From Anaerolineaceae bacterium (GTDB taxonomy: Bacteria; Chloroflexota; Anaerolineae; Anaerolineales; Anaerolineaceae), in NCBI GenBank assembly GCA_017995665.1, contig JAGOIM010000077.1:1-7159 (forward strand): DNA of 7,159 nucleotides, given 5' to 3'. Under the pieces are notes generated by a model, which was not told the origin of the DNA, did not search any database, and was given only the letters and a program-made list of their open reading frames with translations. Position numbers and translations under genes: made by a program. Positions within the stretch are counted from its first letter, which is position 1; each line of letters starts with the position of its first letter. This document shows positions 1 to 5,667 of the stretch, one piece after another.

Positions 1-199
1 TTTGGGCATTCAGCGCACGATTGTCCGCCCCATGCAAAGTTTCCTGATCGCTCATCGGTTGTTTAGAAACAGCCGAAGCCACTTCTAAGCCAAGAACTTC
101 AAAAGAAGTGTTCGGGAAAACAGCCTGAAAACCCAAGCGAACTGCTTCAATCTTGCTTGGATTTTCAGAACCGACGATAATAACCGTTTTAGCCTTCAA
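1..199 (-). CDS. yjjX: Inosine/xanthosine triphosphatase, YjjX family (partial, runs off left edge)
   Basis: Reading the minus strand from 199 gives 66 codons that stay open to the window edge. The protein starts L(M)KAKTVIIVGSENPSKIEAV and later has KQPMSDQETLHGADNRA. These match the N-terminal nucleotide-binding signature (GSxNPxKIxAV) and the QPxSxxETxxGAxNRA motif of the YjjX/DUF84 NTPases. The family hydrolyses non-canonical purine nucleotides such as ITP and XTP to their monophosphates, keeping them out of nucleic acids. The only usable start is TTG at 199-197: an in-frame TAA lies at 205-203 and no ATG or GTG occurs before the conserved motif. An AGG at 209-207, overlapping the ftcD stop codon, sits 7 nt upstream. 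The 8-nt gap to ftcD suggests co-transcription and translational coupling. About the last two thirds of the gene, assuming the usual ~170-180 residues, are outside the window. Confidence 0.85.
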   Translation of the reverse strand, partial: MKAKTVIIVGSENPSKIEAVRLGFQAVFPNTSFEVLGLEVASAVSKQPMSDQETLHGADNRALNAQ

Positions 200-207
200 A
201 GTTTAAC

Positions 208-1734
208 CTAAAGCTCAGCGCGTTCCTTCAGAACGACAAGCAAAGCTGCAAGAATCGCCTTAGCTTCACTGCCCATGGCTGTTGCTTTTGCAATCATTTC
301 TTGTGCGCGGCTTTCGTCTTCGTAACCTTTCAGGTTGATTTTGACGTTCAAACAAGCCGCTTCGAAACCGGCATTTGCCTGATATACACCGGAAGCAGCG
401 TCTGAAATGGCATTGACGTTCCCAATTTCGGCCATGCGCAAGGCAAGTTTCATCACATCTAAACACATTTCAGCCGAATGGAGCGGAACACCGGCAGCCA
501 CAAAATTGGCATCCTTAATTGCCTGGTCGCGAATGGCGATGTTTTCATCGCTGTCTTTAGGCAAGCGACGGGCTATCAAAACACCGTCGTAAGAATTTGC
601 ATCAATTTCAATTGCTTCGGTTAACAGTTTGCGCAGATTTTCGCCACTTTCAATTACTTGCCAGCATTCTTCTTCAACATTTTTATATTTTGCTTTGCCG
701 ATTGTCAATCGCGCGTTCATCACCGCCAGGGCAGCTCCCAATGCACCGGCATAAGCCGCTGCCGAACCGCCACCCGGTGCGCTGGTTCCCTCTGCCACCC
801 GGTCGAGGAAGCTGGGTCCCGAATTTGCAGCGGCAGGAGAGTCTGTGCCTTCAAAGAGGCGGTTTTCGAGCAATTGATCATGCTCAAAGCCATCCAGCTG
901 CAAATAATAGCGCCCGGCATTAATCAAAGCGCGGCTGGGTAAGAGACCAACAATTTCAGAATGGTGAATGCCAACGCCATAGCGGGCGGCTTCGCGACGA
1001 ACAAATTCGGTTACCTGAGCCATCGGAGACTTCCGATAATTGGTCAGATTCATCGAAACCTGCGCCAAACCGTCGACCAAAACGCCCATCCCTTTCACAT
1101 AATGAAAACCACCTGAAGAATTCCGCACGCGACGGCCAATCTTTTCGGCGATGCTGACATCAGGGGTGTTCAAGAAAATGTTATAAGCAATTAATGGCTG
1201 ACGTGCCCCAATTACAGTTGCACCGGCAGGACCCATCACTTTTGGACCAAAATCGGGCTCGCGATAGGGGTCGGTCGCAATACTTACTTTGATACCTTCA
1301 AATTCACCGCGGCGAATATCTTCCAAATTGACCCGATCTGGGCGGGCAGAAGCTTCTTCGTAGAGATAAACCGGAATATTCAGCGTGTCGGCAACCCGTT
1401 TACCCAAACGGCGGGCGATTTCGACACACTCTTGCATGGTAACATCCGAAATAGGCACAAAAGGAACTACGTCGGTCGCTCCCATGCGTGGATGCTCACC
1501 GGTGTGATGGTTGAGGTCAATCAATTCAGACGCTTTGACAATCCCCTGATAGGCGGCTTCTTCAACACCGGCCGGATCGCCGATGAAGGTGAGCACTGTG
1601 CGATTATGATCCATGTCGGAATGATGATCCAAAACGCGAACACCGGCAACGTCGGCAACCGCTTTGATAATCGCTTCGATAACTTCCGGTCTGCGTGCAT
1701 CGGAAAAATTGGGAATACATTCAATTATTTTCAT
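208..1734 (-). CDS. ftcD: Bifunctional glutamate formimidoyltransferase / formimidotetrahydrofolate cyclodeaminase
   Basis: This 508-residue cytosolic enzyme carries two domains of histidine breakdown. The N-terminal formimidoyltransferase (about 1-300) opens with MKIIECIPNFSDARRPEVI and has HHTGEHPRMGATD at 76-88, where H81 aligns with the catalytic His82 of the mammalian enzyme. It transfers the formimino group of N-formimino-L-glutamate to tetrahydrofolate. The C-terminal cyclodeaminase (about 308-508) has the APGGGSAAA glycine motif at 319-327 and a NAISDAASG stretch around D445. It releases ammonia to give 5,10-methenyl-THF. The fused arrangement is that of vertebrate FTCD (541 residues); many bacteria encode the two domains separately. 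The ATG at 1734 has AAGGAG 11 nt upstream and a TATAAT box about 30 nt upstream. No hut genes are in view, so supply of the substrate must come from elsewhere. Domain assignment is secure; the pathway role follows from the family. Confidence 0.95.
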   Translation of the reverse strand: MKIIECIPNFSDARRPEVIEAIIKAVADVAGVRVLDHHSDMDHNRTVLTFIGDPAGVEEAAYQGIVKASELIDLNHHTGEHPRMGATDVVPFVPISDVTMQECVEIARRLGKRVADTLNIPVYLYEEASARPDRVNLEDIRRGEFEGIKVSIATDPYREPDFGPKVMGPAGATVIGARQPLIAYNIFLNTPDVSIAEKIGRRVRNSSGGFHYVKGMGVLVDGLAQVSMNLTNYRKSPMAQVTEFVRREAARYGVGIHHSEIVGLLPSRALINAGRYYLQLDGFEHDQLLENRLFEGTDSPAAANSGPSFLDRVAEGTSAPGGGSAAAYAGALGAALAVMNARLTIGKAKYKNVEEECWQVIESGENLRKLLTEAIEIDANSYDGVLIARRLPKDSDENIAIRDQAIKDANFVAAGVPLHSAEMCLDVMKLALRMAEIGNVNAISDAASGVYQANAGFEAACLNVKINLKGYEDESRAQEMIAKATAMGSEAKAILAALLVVLKERAEL

Positions 1735-1764
1735 AACTTGTCTCTCTCCTTAATTGATGGAGAT

Positions 1765-1794
1765 ATTATAACAGGGAGAAGGCGGATAGAGACA
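1765..1794 (-). promoter_or_regulatory. Putative ftcD promoter
   Basis: On the minus strand a perfect TATAAT (1770-1765) lies 30 nt upstream of the ftcD ATG, which predicts a start near 1758 and a leader of about 24 nt containing the AAGGAG at 1751-1746. The hexamer at the -35 distance (TGTCTC, 1794-1789, 18-nt spacer) is a poor match. The promoter may therefore need an activator, which would fit the repeats just upstream at 1826-1865. Confidence 0.5.
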
Positions 1795-1825
1795 GCGAGC
1801 AATTCTCAACAGCGCATAATGATGA

Positions 1826-1865
1826 TTGCGCTTATAAGCTCAATTTATGCGATTTGCGCTTATAA
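1826..1865. repeat. 12-bp direct repeat pair upstream of ftcD, possible operator
   Basis: TTGCGCTTATAA occurs twice, at 1826-1837 and 1854-1865, 28 bp apart start to start. The first copy overlaps a perfect 10-bp palindrome, GCTTATAAGC (1830-1839); the second copy is followed by AC, so its palindrome is imperfect. An outer inverted pair, CGCATAA (1813-1819) and TTATGCG (1845-1851), is interleaved. The array lies between the sodB terminator and the ftcD -10 box, about 55-95 bp upstream of the latter. Binding of a regulator here is inference from the repetition and placement only. Confidence 0.35.
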
Positions 1866-1869
1866 ACAC

Positions 1870-1895
1870 AAAAGCGACCGTTGCGGGTCGCTTTT
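1870..1895 (-). terminator. Intrinsic terminator of sodB
   Basis: AAAAGCGACC (1870-1879) pairs perfectly with GGTCGCTTTT (1886-1895) around a 6-nt loop. Read on the minus strand, the stem is followed by TTTTGTGTTT, a usable U-tract. It lies 28 nt past the sodB stop and separates sodB from ftcD. The plus-strand tail is TTTTGAAGG, so termination is less favoured in that direction. Confidence 0.85.
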
Positions 1896-1923
1896 GAAGG
1901 GTAAGCAAATCTAATAGGAAAAA

Positions 1924-2559
1924 TTATTGAGCGCGATATTTCTTAATTAGCTCTAAAACATAGTCCCAATTGACAATTTTTTCGAGGACTTCTTCGATGT
2001 GTTTTTTGCGAAGGTTCTGATAATCCAGGTAATAAGCGTGTTCCCAAACGTCCAATCCAAAAACGGGGAATTTGTCGTCTTTCCAGGGGTTGTCGCCGTT
2101 AGGGGTGGAGTAGACTTCCAGGTTCTGACCGTTGACAACCAGCCAAACCCAACCACTGCCAAACTGACCAACGCCTTTGGTTACGATTTGATTCTTAAAT
2201 TCTTCCACAGAACCAAATGCCTTGACCAAAATTTCTTCCAATTCGGCTGGCATTTTGCTGGTGCCGGCGGGAACGAATTCTTTCCAGTAGAGGTTGTGGT
2301 TCCAAGCCTGAGCGGCGTTGTTATAGAGTTTTTTCATCGCAGGGTCTTTAGCTGCGACGTCGACAATTTCTTCCAAAGTAGCGCCTTCAAGAGCGCTGCC
2401 TTTGATTAAATCTTTGGTGGTATCAAAATAAGCCTTATGGTGTTTGCCATAATGGAATTCAATAGTTTGTTCTGAAATAACCGGAGCCAGAGCATCTTTG
2501 GCATAGGGCAACTCAGGTAATTCGAGGGGGGATTTCATCCAAAATTCTTTTTGTGACAT
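1924..2559 (-). CDS. sodB: Superoxide dismutase, Fe/Mn family, Fe-type residues
   Basis: This 211-residue enzyme dismutates superoxide to oxygen and hydrogen peroxide in the cytoplasm. The N-terminal hairpin domain begins LELPELPYAKDALAP and the metal ligands are visible: H36 in FHYGKHH, H88 in WNHNLYW, and D170 and H174 in DVWEHAYY. Q84 in NNAAQAWNH, together with a glycine (G155) where Mn enzymes usually carry their active-site glutamine, points to an Fe-type enzyme, although cambialistic activity cannot be excluded. There is no signal peptide. Start choice is open: the ATG at 2559 has GAG 5 nt upstream, while the ATG at 2538 (M8) would give 204 residues, closer to usual family length, but has only a weak purine stretch upstream. 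The gene is monocistronic, with its own promoter and terminator. Some genomes may name it sodA or simply sod. Confidence 0.95.
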   Translation of the reverse strand: MSQKEFWMKSPLELPELPYAKDALAPVISEQTIEFHYGKHHKAYFDTTKDLIKGSALEGATLEEIVDVAAKDPAMKKLYNNAAQAWNHNLYWKEFVPAGTSKMPAELEEILVKAFGSVEEFKNQIVTKGVGQFGSGWVWLVVNGQNLEVYSTPNGDNPWKDDKFPVFGLDVWEHAYYLDYQNLRKKHIEEVLEKIVNWDYVLELIKKYRAQ

Positions 2560-2599
2560 TTTTTCTCAACTTTCTGTTTCCTTGATTTTTATTAAGATT

Positions 2600-2630
2600 A
2601 TTATAAAAATATTCCAGCCGAATTTCGAAA
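2600..2630 (-). promoter_or_regulatory. Putative sodB promoter
   Basis: A perfect TATAAT lies on the minus strand at 2605-2600, 40 nt upstream of the first sodB ATG, giving a predicted leader of roughly 33 nt. The -35 position is covered by TTTCGAAA (2623-2630), a perfect 8-bp palindrome with little likeness to TTGACA. A regulator could bind there, but the palindrome is short enough to arise by chance. Confidence 0.45.
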
Positions 2631-2668
2631 ACATGTACAAGCTTCGAGGCGACTGGCAGGAGATAGGA

Positions 2669-2740
2669 ATGGAAGGCAAGGCCAAATTTGGAATAAAAGC
2701 TAACATTAAACATGTGAAGAGAGCAAAACATTATCGCTGA
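2669..2740 (+). CDS. Possible small basic ORF, 23 residues, unrecognised
   Basis: ATG at 2669 opens 23 codons ending at TGA 2738-2740. An AGGAG at 2658-2662 sits 6 nt upstream, an almost ideal ribosome binding site and better than that of several certain genes here. The product (MEGKAKFGIKANIK, then HVKRAKHYR) is strongly basic: six Lys, two Arg and two His against one Glu. I do not recognise it. The ORF occupies the gap between the divergent sodB and tRNA-Leu promoters, and I see no convincing plus-strand promoter in front of it. Such a short ORF can easily be chance, or the purine-rich stretch could belong to an untranslated RNA. Confidence 0.2.
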   Translation: MEGKAKFGIKANIKHVKRAKHYR

Positions 2741-2794
2741 TGAATTAGGGGTGTGACATTATTGCTGGAGGATAACACACTATCGAGATTTCCA

Positions 2795-2822
2795 TTGACA
2801 AATTAGGCCTTTAAGATAAAAT
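2795..2822 (+). promoter_or_regulatory. Promoter of tRNA-Leu
   Basis: A consensus TTGACA (2795-2800) is followed after 16 nt by TAAAAT (2817-2822), one mismatch from TATAAT. The predicted start near 2829-2830 leaves a 5' leader of only about 5 nt before the mature tRNA. It is the strongest-looking sigma70-type promoter in the window, as expected for a stable RNA gene. Confidence 0.85.
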
Positions 2823-2834
2823 AAAAATTCGCAA

Positions 2835-2918
<84 letters not shown>

Positions 2919-2920
2919 CT

Positions 2921-2949
2921 AAACCTCTCATTTGAGAGGTTTTTTTATT
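2921..2949 (+). terminator. Intrinsic terminator of tRNA-Leu
   Basis: AAACCTCTC (2921-2929) pairs with GAGAGGTTT (2934-2942) around an ATTT loop, followed by a run of seven T (2940-2946). It begins two bases after the tRNA discriminator base, so the primary transcript is very short and rseP must have its own promoter. Confidence 0.92.
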
Positions 2950-2983
2950 CCCCACCTATTTCCTGATTCCCTGTTCACCGCCT

Positions 2984-3013
2984 ATGAAATGCTCCTTCAA
3001 AATTAGGTATAAT
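2984..3013 (+). promoter_or_regulatory. Putative promoter of the rseP operon
   Basis: A perfect TATAAT (3008-3013) is preceded after 18 nt by ATGAAA (2984-2989), four of six matches to TTGACA. Initiation about 7 nt downstream would fall near 3020, at or just before the TAGGAG (3021-3026) ribosome binding site, so the leader would be very short. The upstream tRNA terminator makes an independent promoter necessary. Confidence 0.65.
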
Positions 3014-3035
3014 AACGCCTTAGGAGTAACTACTA

Positions 3036-4100
3036 ATGACAATGATCTGGACAGTTTTGCAGTTTATTTTGTTTTTTGGGCTTTTAGTTTTCATCCACGA
3101 GCTTGGCCACATGTTGGTTGCCAAAGCTCTTGGCATTGAAATTGAAGAATTCGGCTTTGGCTATCCCCCCCGCCTTGCCAAACTTTTTACCTGGAAGGGT
3201 ACTGAATTTACCCTCAACTGGATTCCCTTTGGCGGTTTTGTCCGTCCTAAGGGCGAAGAAAATCCCGACGAACCGGGCAGCATTCTTGCCGCGCCAAAAT
3301 GGAAACGCTTCCTTGTTATGGTTGCCGGTGCAACGATGAACTTTATTTTTGGCATTGTTTTGCTGATTGTAATGTTTTCTGTTGCCGGTGGGCAAGACAC
3401 TTCCAAAGTGATGGTTGCTAATGTTGATGCAAGCTCCCCTGCCCAGGTTGCAGGTTTGCAATCAGGCGATATCATCACCGAGGTCGGAGAATATGAAATT
3501 GACAGCTTCGACTCGATGACCGCAGCGACCAACCAATATAAAGGTCAGGAAGTTTCGGTCAGCTACGACCGCGATGGCACAATCGGCACTGTCCTCCTGA
3601 CCCCGCGTGAGAACCCGCCCGAAAACCAAGGTGCAATCGGCATCCAAATCACCTATCCGGTAATATCGCTTCCCTTTGGACAATCCGTTGTCCAGGCATT
3701 CAAAACTTTTTGGCAACAAGTGAAAACTACGGTTATGATGCCAATTAACCTGATTAGAGGCGCTATTTCCCCGAACGAAGCAAGAGTTGTCGGCATTAAA
3801 GGCATATTCGATATGTTTAACAATGCCTCGCAAAACGATCAGATTAGCGCAGTTGGTTTCCCGATTTATCGCCTTTCATTAATCTCGATGATTTCGATAG
3901 CTCTGGGAATCACAAACCTGCTCCCAATTCCGGCTTTGGATGGCGGTCAGATTATGTTCCTGCTTATTGAAGCAATCACCGGGAAGAAGATTCCTGATAA
4001 GGTCGCAATTGTTGTAAACAATCTATTTTTCTATGCGCTTATTGCCTTGATGATCTACATTACCATTCAAGATTTTGTCAACCCAATATTTGCGCCTTAA
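3036..4100 (+). CDS. rseP: RIP site-2 metalloprotease, RseP/M50 family
   Basis: This 354-residue integral membrane zinc protease cleaves substrates within the bilayer, typically membrane anti-sigma factors or leftover signal peptides. TM1 (about 4-26) carries the zinc motif HELGH at 21-25. The NWIPFGGFVR segment (61-70) and VAGATMNF at TM2 (about 92-117) are family hallmarks. A single PDZ-like domain spans about 118-205 (SPAQVAGLQSGDII). NLLPIPALDGG (294-304) supplies the third zinc ligand D302, and a last TM lies near 326-346. It is shorter than E. coli RseP (450 residues, two PDZ domains). The ATG at 3036 has TAGGAG 9 nt upstream; a second ATG two codons later is less well placed. It heads an operon with the HEAT-repeat gene 9 nt downstream. 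Its substrate here is unknown, and no sigma or anti-sigma pair is in view. Confidence 0.95.
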   Translation: MTMIWTVLQFILFFGLLVFIHELGHMLVAKALGIEIEEFGFGYPPRLAKLFTWKGTEFTLNWIPFGGFVRPKGEENPDEPGSILAAPKWKRFLVMVAGATMNFIFGIVLLIVMFSVAGGQDTSKVMVANVDASSPAQVAGLQSGDIITEVGEYEIDSFDSMTAATNQYKGQEVSVSYDRDGTIGTVLLTPRENPPENQGAIGIQITYPVISLPFGQSVVQAFKTFWQQVKTTVMMPINLIRGAISPNEARVVGIKGIFDMFNNASQNDQISAVGFPIYRLSLISMISIALGITNLLPIPALDGGQIMFLLIEAITGKKIPDKVAIVVNNLFFYALIALMIYITIQDFVNPIFAP

Positions 4101-4109
4101 TGAGGCAAG

Positions 4110-5228
4110 ATGGAAGTATCAAACACTATGGATAATCGCATCAAAGCGCTGATGGATTTGGAACACCAAGTCCCGCCGCAGATGTTATACGAATTTTCGG
4201 ATCTTGACGCTAAAGAACAAGCCGAGCTTGCCAAAGTTTGGCTTGATATTCCTTTACAGCGTCGTCAGACTTTCATGCAGGACTTAGTTTCTCTGGCAGA
4301 TAATGACGATATGCTCATGTTTGAAGGAATCGCCCGAGTCGCTTTGAAGGATCAGGACAGCGATGTCATTATCTCGGCGATTGATTTGCTCTTTGAAGCC
4401 GAAGACTGCCGATTGGTACCGCTTTATTTACACCTTTTGGCAGATCAGTCGCGCAGCGAACTCGTCCGTGCCGCAGCTGCCAATGCTTTGGGACCCTATG
4501 TTTACCTTGGCGAGACTGAAAAAATCAAATCGGATTTACTTTTAGAAACTGAGGAAAGCTTGCTCAAAAGCTACCGTGAAGACAGCTCCGATTTAGTGCG
4601 CAGGCGCTCTTTGGAAGCGCTGGGTTATTCCGGCCGTGCTGAAGTCCCCGCCCTTTTGCGCAAAGCAGTTGCCATGCGCGATGAACTTTGGCTCGAAAGT
4701 GCCATGTTTGCCATGGGGCGTTCGGCTGACGAACAATGGGAAGAGCAGATCCTCGAAAATTTGGAACACGAAAACGTGGCTGTTCGGATTCAAGCCGTCC
4801 ATGCCGCCGGTGAACTTGGCTTAAGCAAAGCACGCAAAACCTTGCTCAAAGGGATTGATTCGGTGGTGGATGAAAGCTTGCGCCATGAAATCATTTGGGC
4901 ATTGGCTATGATTGGCGGAGACGGCGTTGAGCGGAAGCTTGAAAGCCTGATGAAAAATGCCGATAACGACGAAGAAGCCGCCTTTATTGATGATGCAATT
5001 GAATTGCTCAACTTCACCGAGGGCAGTGAGAATTTTGAATTATTCGCCATGCCCTACCAAGAAGGTGAAGAGCATCAGCACGTAGAGATTGACCTTGATG
5101 ACGAAGATTATCTGGACGACCAGGACTTCGACGAAGAAGAATGGGAAGTCTATGTCGATGACGATGACAATGAAGATGACGACGAGGACGATTATACCGT
5201 TGGAGATTTTGACGAAGATCGATTCTAA
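4110..5228 (+). CDS. HEAT-repeat protein with highly acidic C-terminal tail, function unknown
   Basis: The 372-residue product has no signal peptide or TM segment and is presumably cytosolic. Residues about 62-303 form a run of helical HEAT-like repeats, clearest around 117-134 (LVRAAAANALG), 161-190 (DLVRRRSLEALG), 223-249 (VAVRIQAVHAAGELG) and 255-283. Such arrays usually act as protein-binding scaffolds. The last 55 residues (318-372) include 32 Asp/Glu and one Arg, and are probably disordered. It follows rseP by 9 nt and precedes acyP by 26 nt, so it probably shares their transcript. Two starts are possible: ATG 4110 with GAGG only 4 nt upstream, or ATG 4128 (M7) with GGAAG 11 nt upstream. 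No catalytic motif is visible. The operon position hints at a partner or adaptor role near the protease, but this is inference. Confidence 0.85.
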   Translation: MEVSNTMDNRIKALMDLEHQVPPQMLYEFSDLDAKEQAELAKVWLDIPLQRRQTFMQDLVSLADNDDMLMFEGIARVALKDQDSDVIISAIDLLFEAEDCRLVPLYLHLLADQSRSELVRAAAANALGPYVYLGETEKIKSDLLLETEESLLKSYREDSSDLVRRRSLEALGYSGRAEVPALLRKAVAMRDELWLESAMFAMGRSADEQWEEQILENLEHENVAVRIQAVHAAGELGLSKARKTLLKGIDSVVDESLRHEIIWALAMIGGDGVERKLESLMKNADNDEEAAFIDDAIELLNFTEGSENFELFAMPYQEGEEHQHVEIDLDDEDYLDDQDFDEEEWEVYVDDDDNEDDDEDDYTVGDFDEDRF

Positions 5229-5254
5229 TTGATCAGCTTTATCGCGACACTAAA

Positions 5255-5551
5255 ATGAAAGCAGAAACCGACACCGAACTTTCCCGTTTACAAGCAACTG
5301 TTTATGGGCGGGTGCAAGGGGTCGGTTTTCGTTATTTCACCTTGAACGCCGCAAACGATCTGGGGCTTTTTGGTTGGGTGCGGAATATGCCCGACGGCAG
5401 CATTCAGCTTGTGGCCGAAGGAGCCAAAGAGCAATTAGATAAATTTGTCAGCCGTTTGCGAATCGGCCCCCATTCAGGCCGGGTTGACGACTTCCGCCAT
5501 AGCTGGCAAGCTTATCGGGCAGAATTTGACCGTTTCGAAATCCGAGGATAG
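5255..5551 (+). CDS. acyP: Acylphosphatase
   Basis: This 98-residue protein matches the small acylphosphatase fold, which hydrolyses carboxyl-phosphate bonds such as those of acetyl phosphate or 1,3-bisphosphoglycerate. The phosphate-binding loop GRVQGVGFRYFT lies at 18-29 with catalytic R26, and GWVRNMPDGSIQLVAEG at 40-56 supplies catalytic N44. Length is normal (about 90-100 residues), with a short hydrophilic N-terminal extension. It starts 26 nt after the HEAT-repeat gene and is probably the last gene of the rseP operon. No Shine-Dalgarno sequence is visible before ATG 5255. The frame is open upstream into the preceding gene, but the only start-like codon there is ATT at 5228, which overlaps that gene's stop codon by one base. 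Re-initiation after the HEAT gene is the likeliest route to translation. A physiological link to the protease is not evident from sequence. Confidence 0.95.
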   Translation: MKAETDTELSRLQATVYGRVQGVGFRYFTLNAANDLGLFGWVRNMPDGSIQLVAEGAKEQLDKFVSRLRIGPHSGRVDDFRHSWQAYRAEFDRFEIRG

Positions 5552-5602
5552 ATTTCCTAAGCAAGAATTTCTAAACCAAAACAAAGGATGCTTGAACCCT
5601 GG

Positions 5603-5646
5603 ATTAAACAAAAACAGCGGAATGGTCAAAACGGTCATTCCGCTGT
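5603..5646 (-). terminator. Intrinsic terminator between convergent acyP and MFS genes
   Basis: ACAGCGGAATG (5614-5624) pairs perfectly with CATTCCGCTGT (5636-5646). Three more pairs inward, two of them G-U, close a 5-nt AAAAC loop. On the minus strand the stem is followed by TTTTTGTTTAA (5613-5603 region), a good U-tract, so it primarily terminates the MFS transporter mRNA, 21 nt past its stop. On the plus strand the tail CTAATAATTTAC is T-poor, so the rseP operon may end here only inefficiently or by another route. Confidence 0.85.
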
Positions 5647-5667
5647 CTAATAATTTACTAAAAAATG

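Noticed and set aside
1432..1914. 160-codon open frame on the plus strand across the ftcD start and the intergenic region
   Set aside because: It is antisense to the conserved ftcD N-terminus, runs through the ftcD promoter and sodB terminator, and its product has no recognisable motif.
1999..2409. 136-codon plus-strand frame opposite sodB
   Set aside because: It is the shadow of a conserved metalloenzyme gene; the complementary frame is open by codon composition only.
2513..2731. 72-codon minus-strand frame over the sodB start and upstream gap
   Set aside because: It overlaps sodB out of frame, crosses the sodB promoter and has no ribosome binding site or recognisable motif.
2751..2780. 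GTGTG/CACAC inverted pair upstream of the tRNA promoter
   Set aside because: Only five pairs with a 20-nt gap; indistinguishable from chance.
3084..3833. Several 120-codon minus-strand frames opposite rseP
   Set aside because: All lie antisense to conserved rseP motifs and lack start signals or family features.
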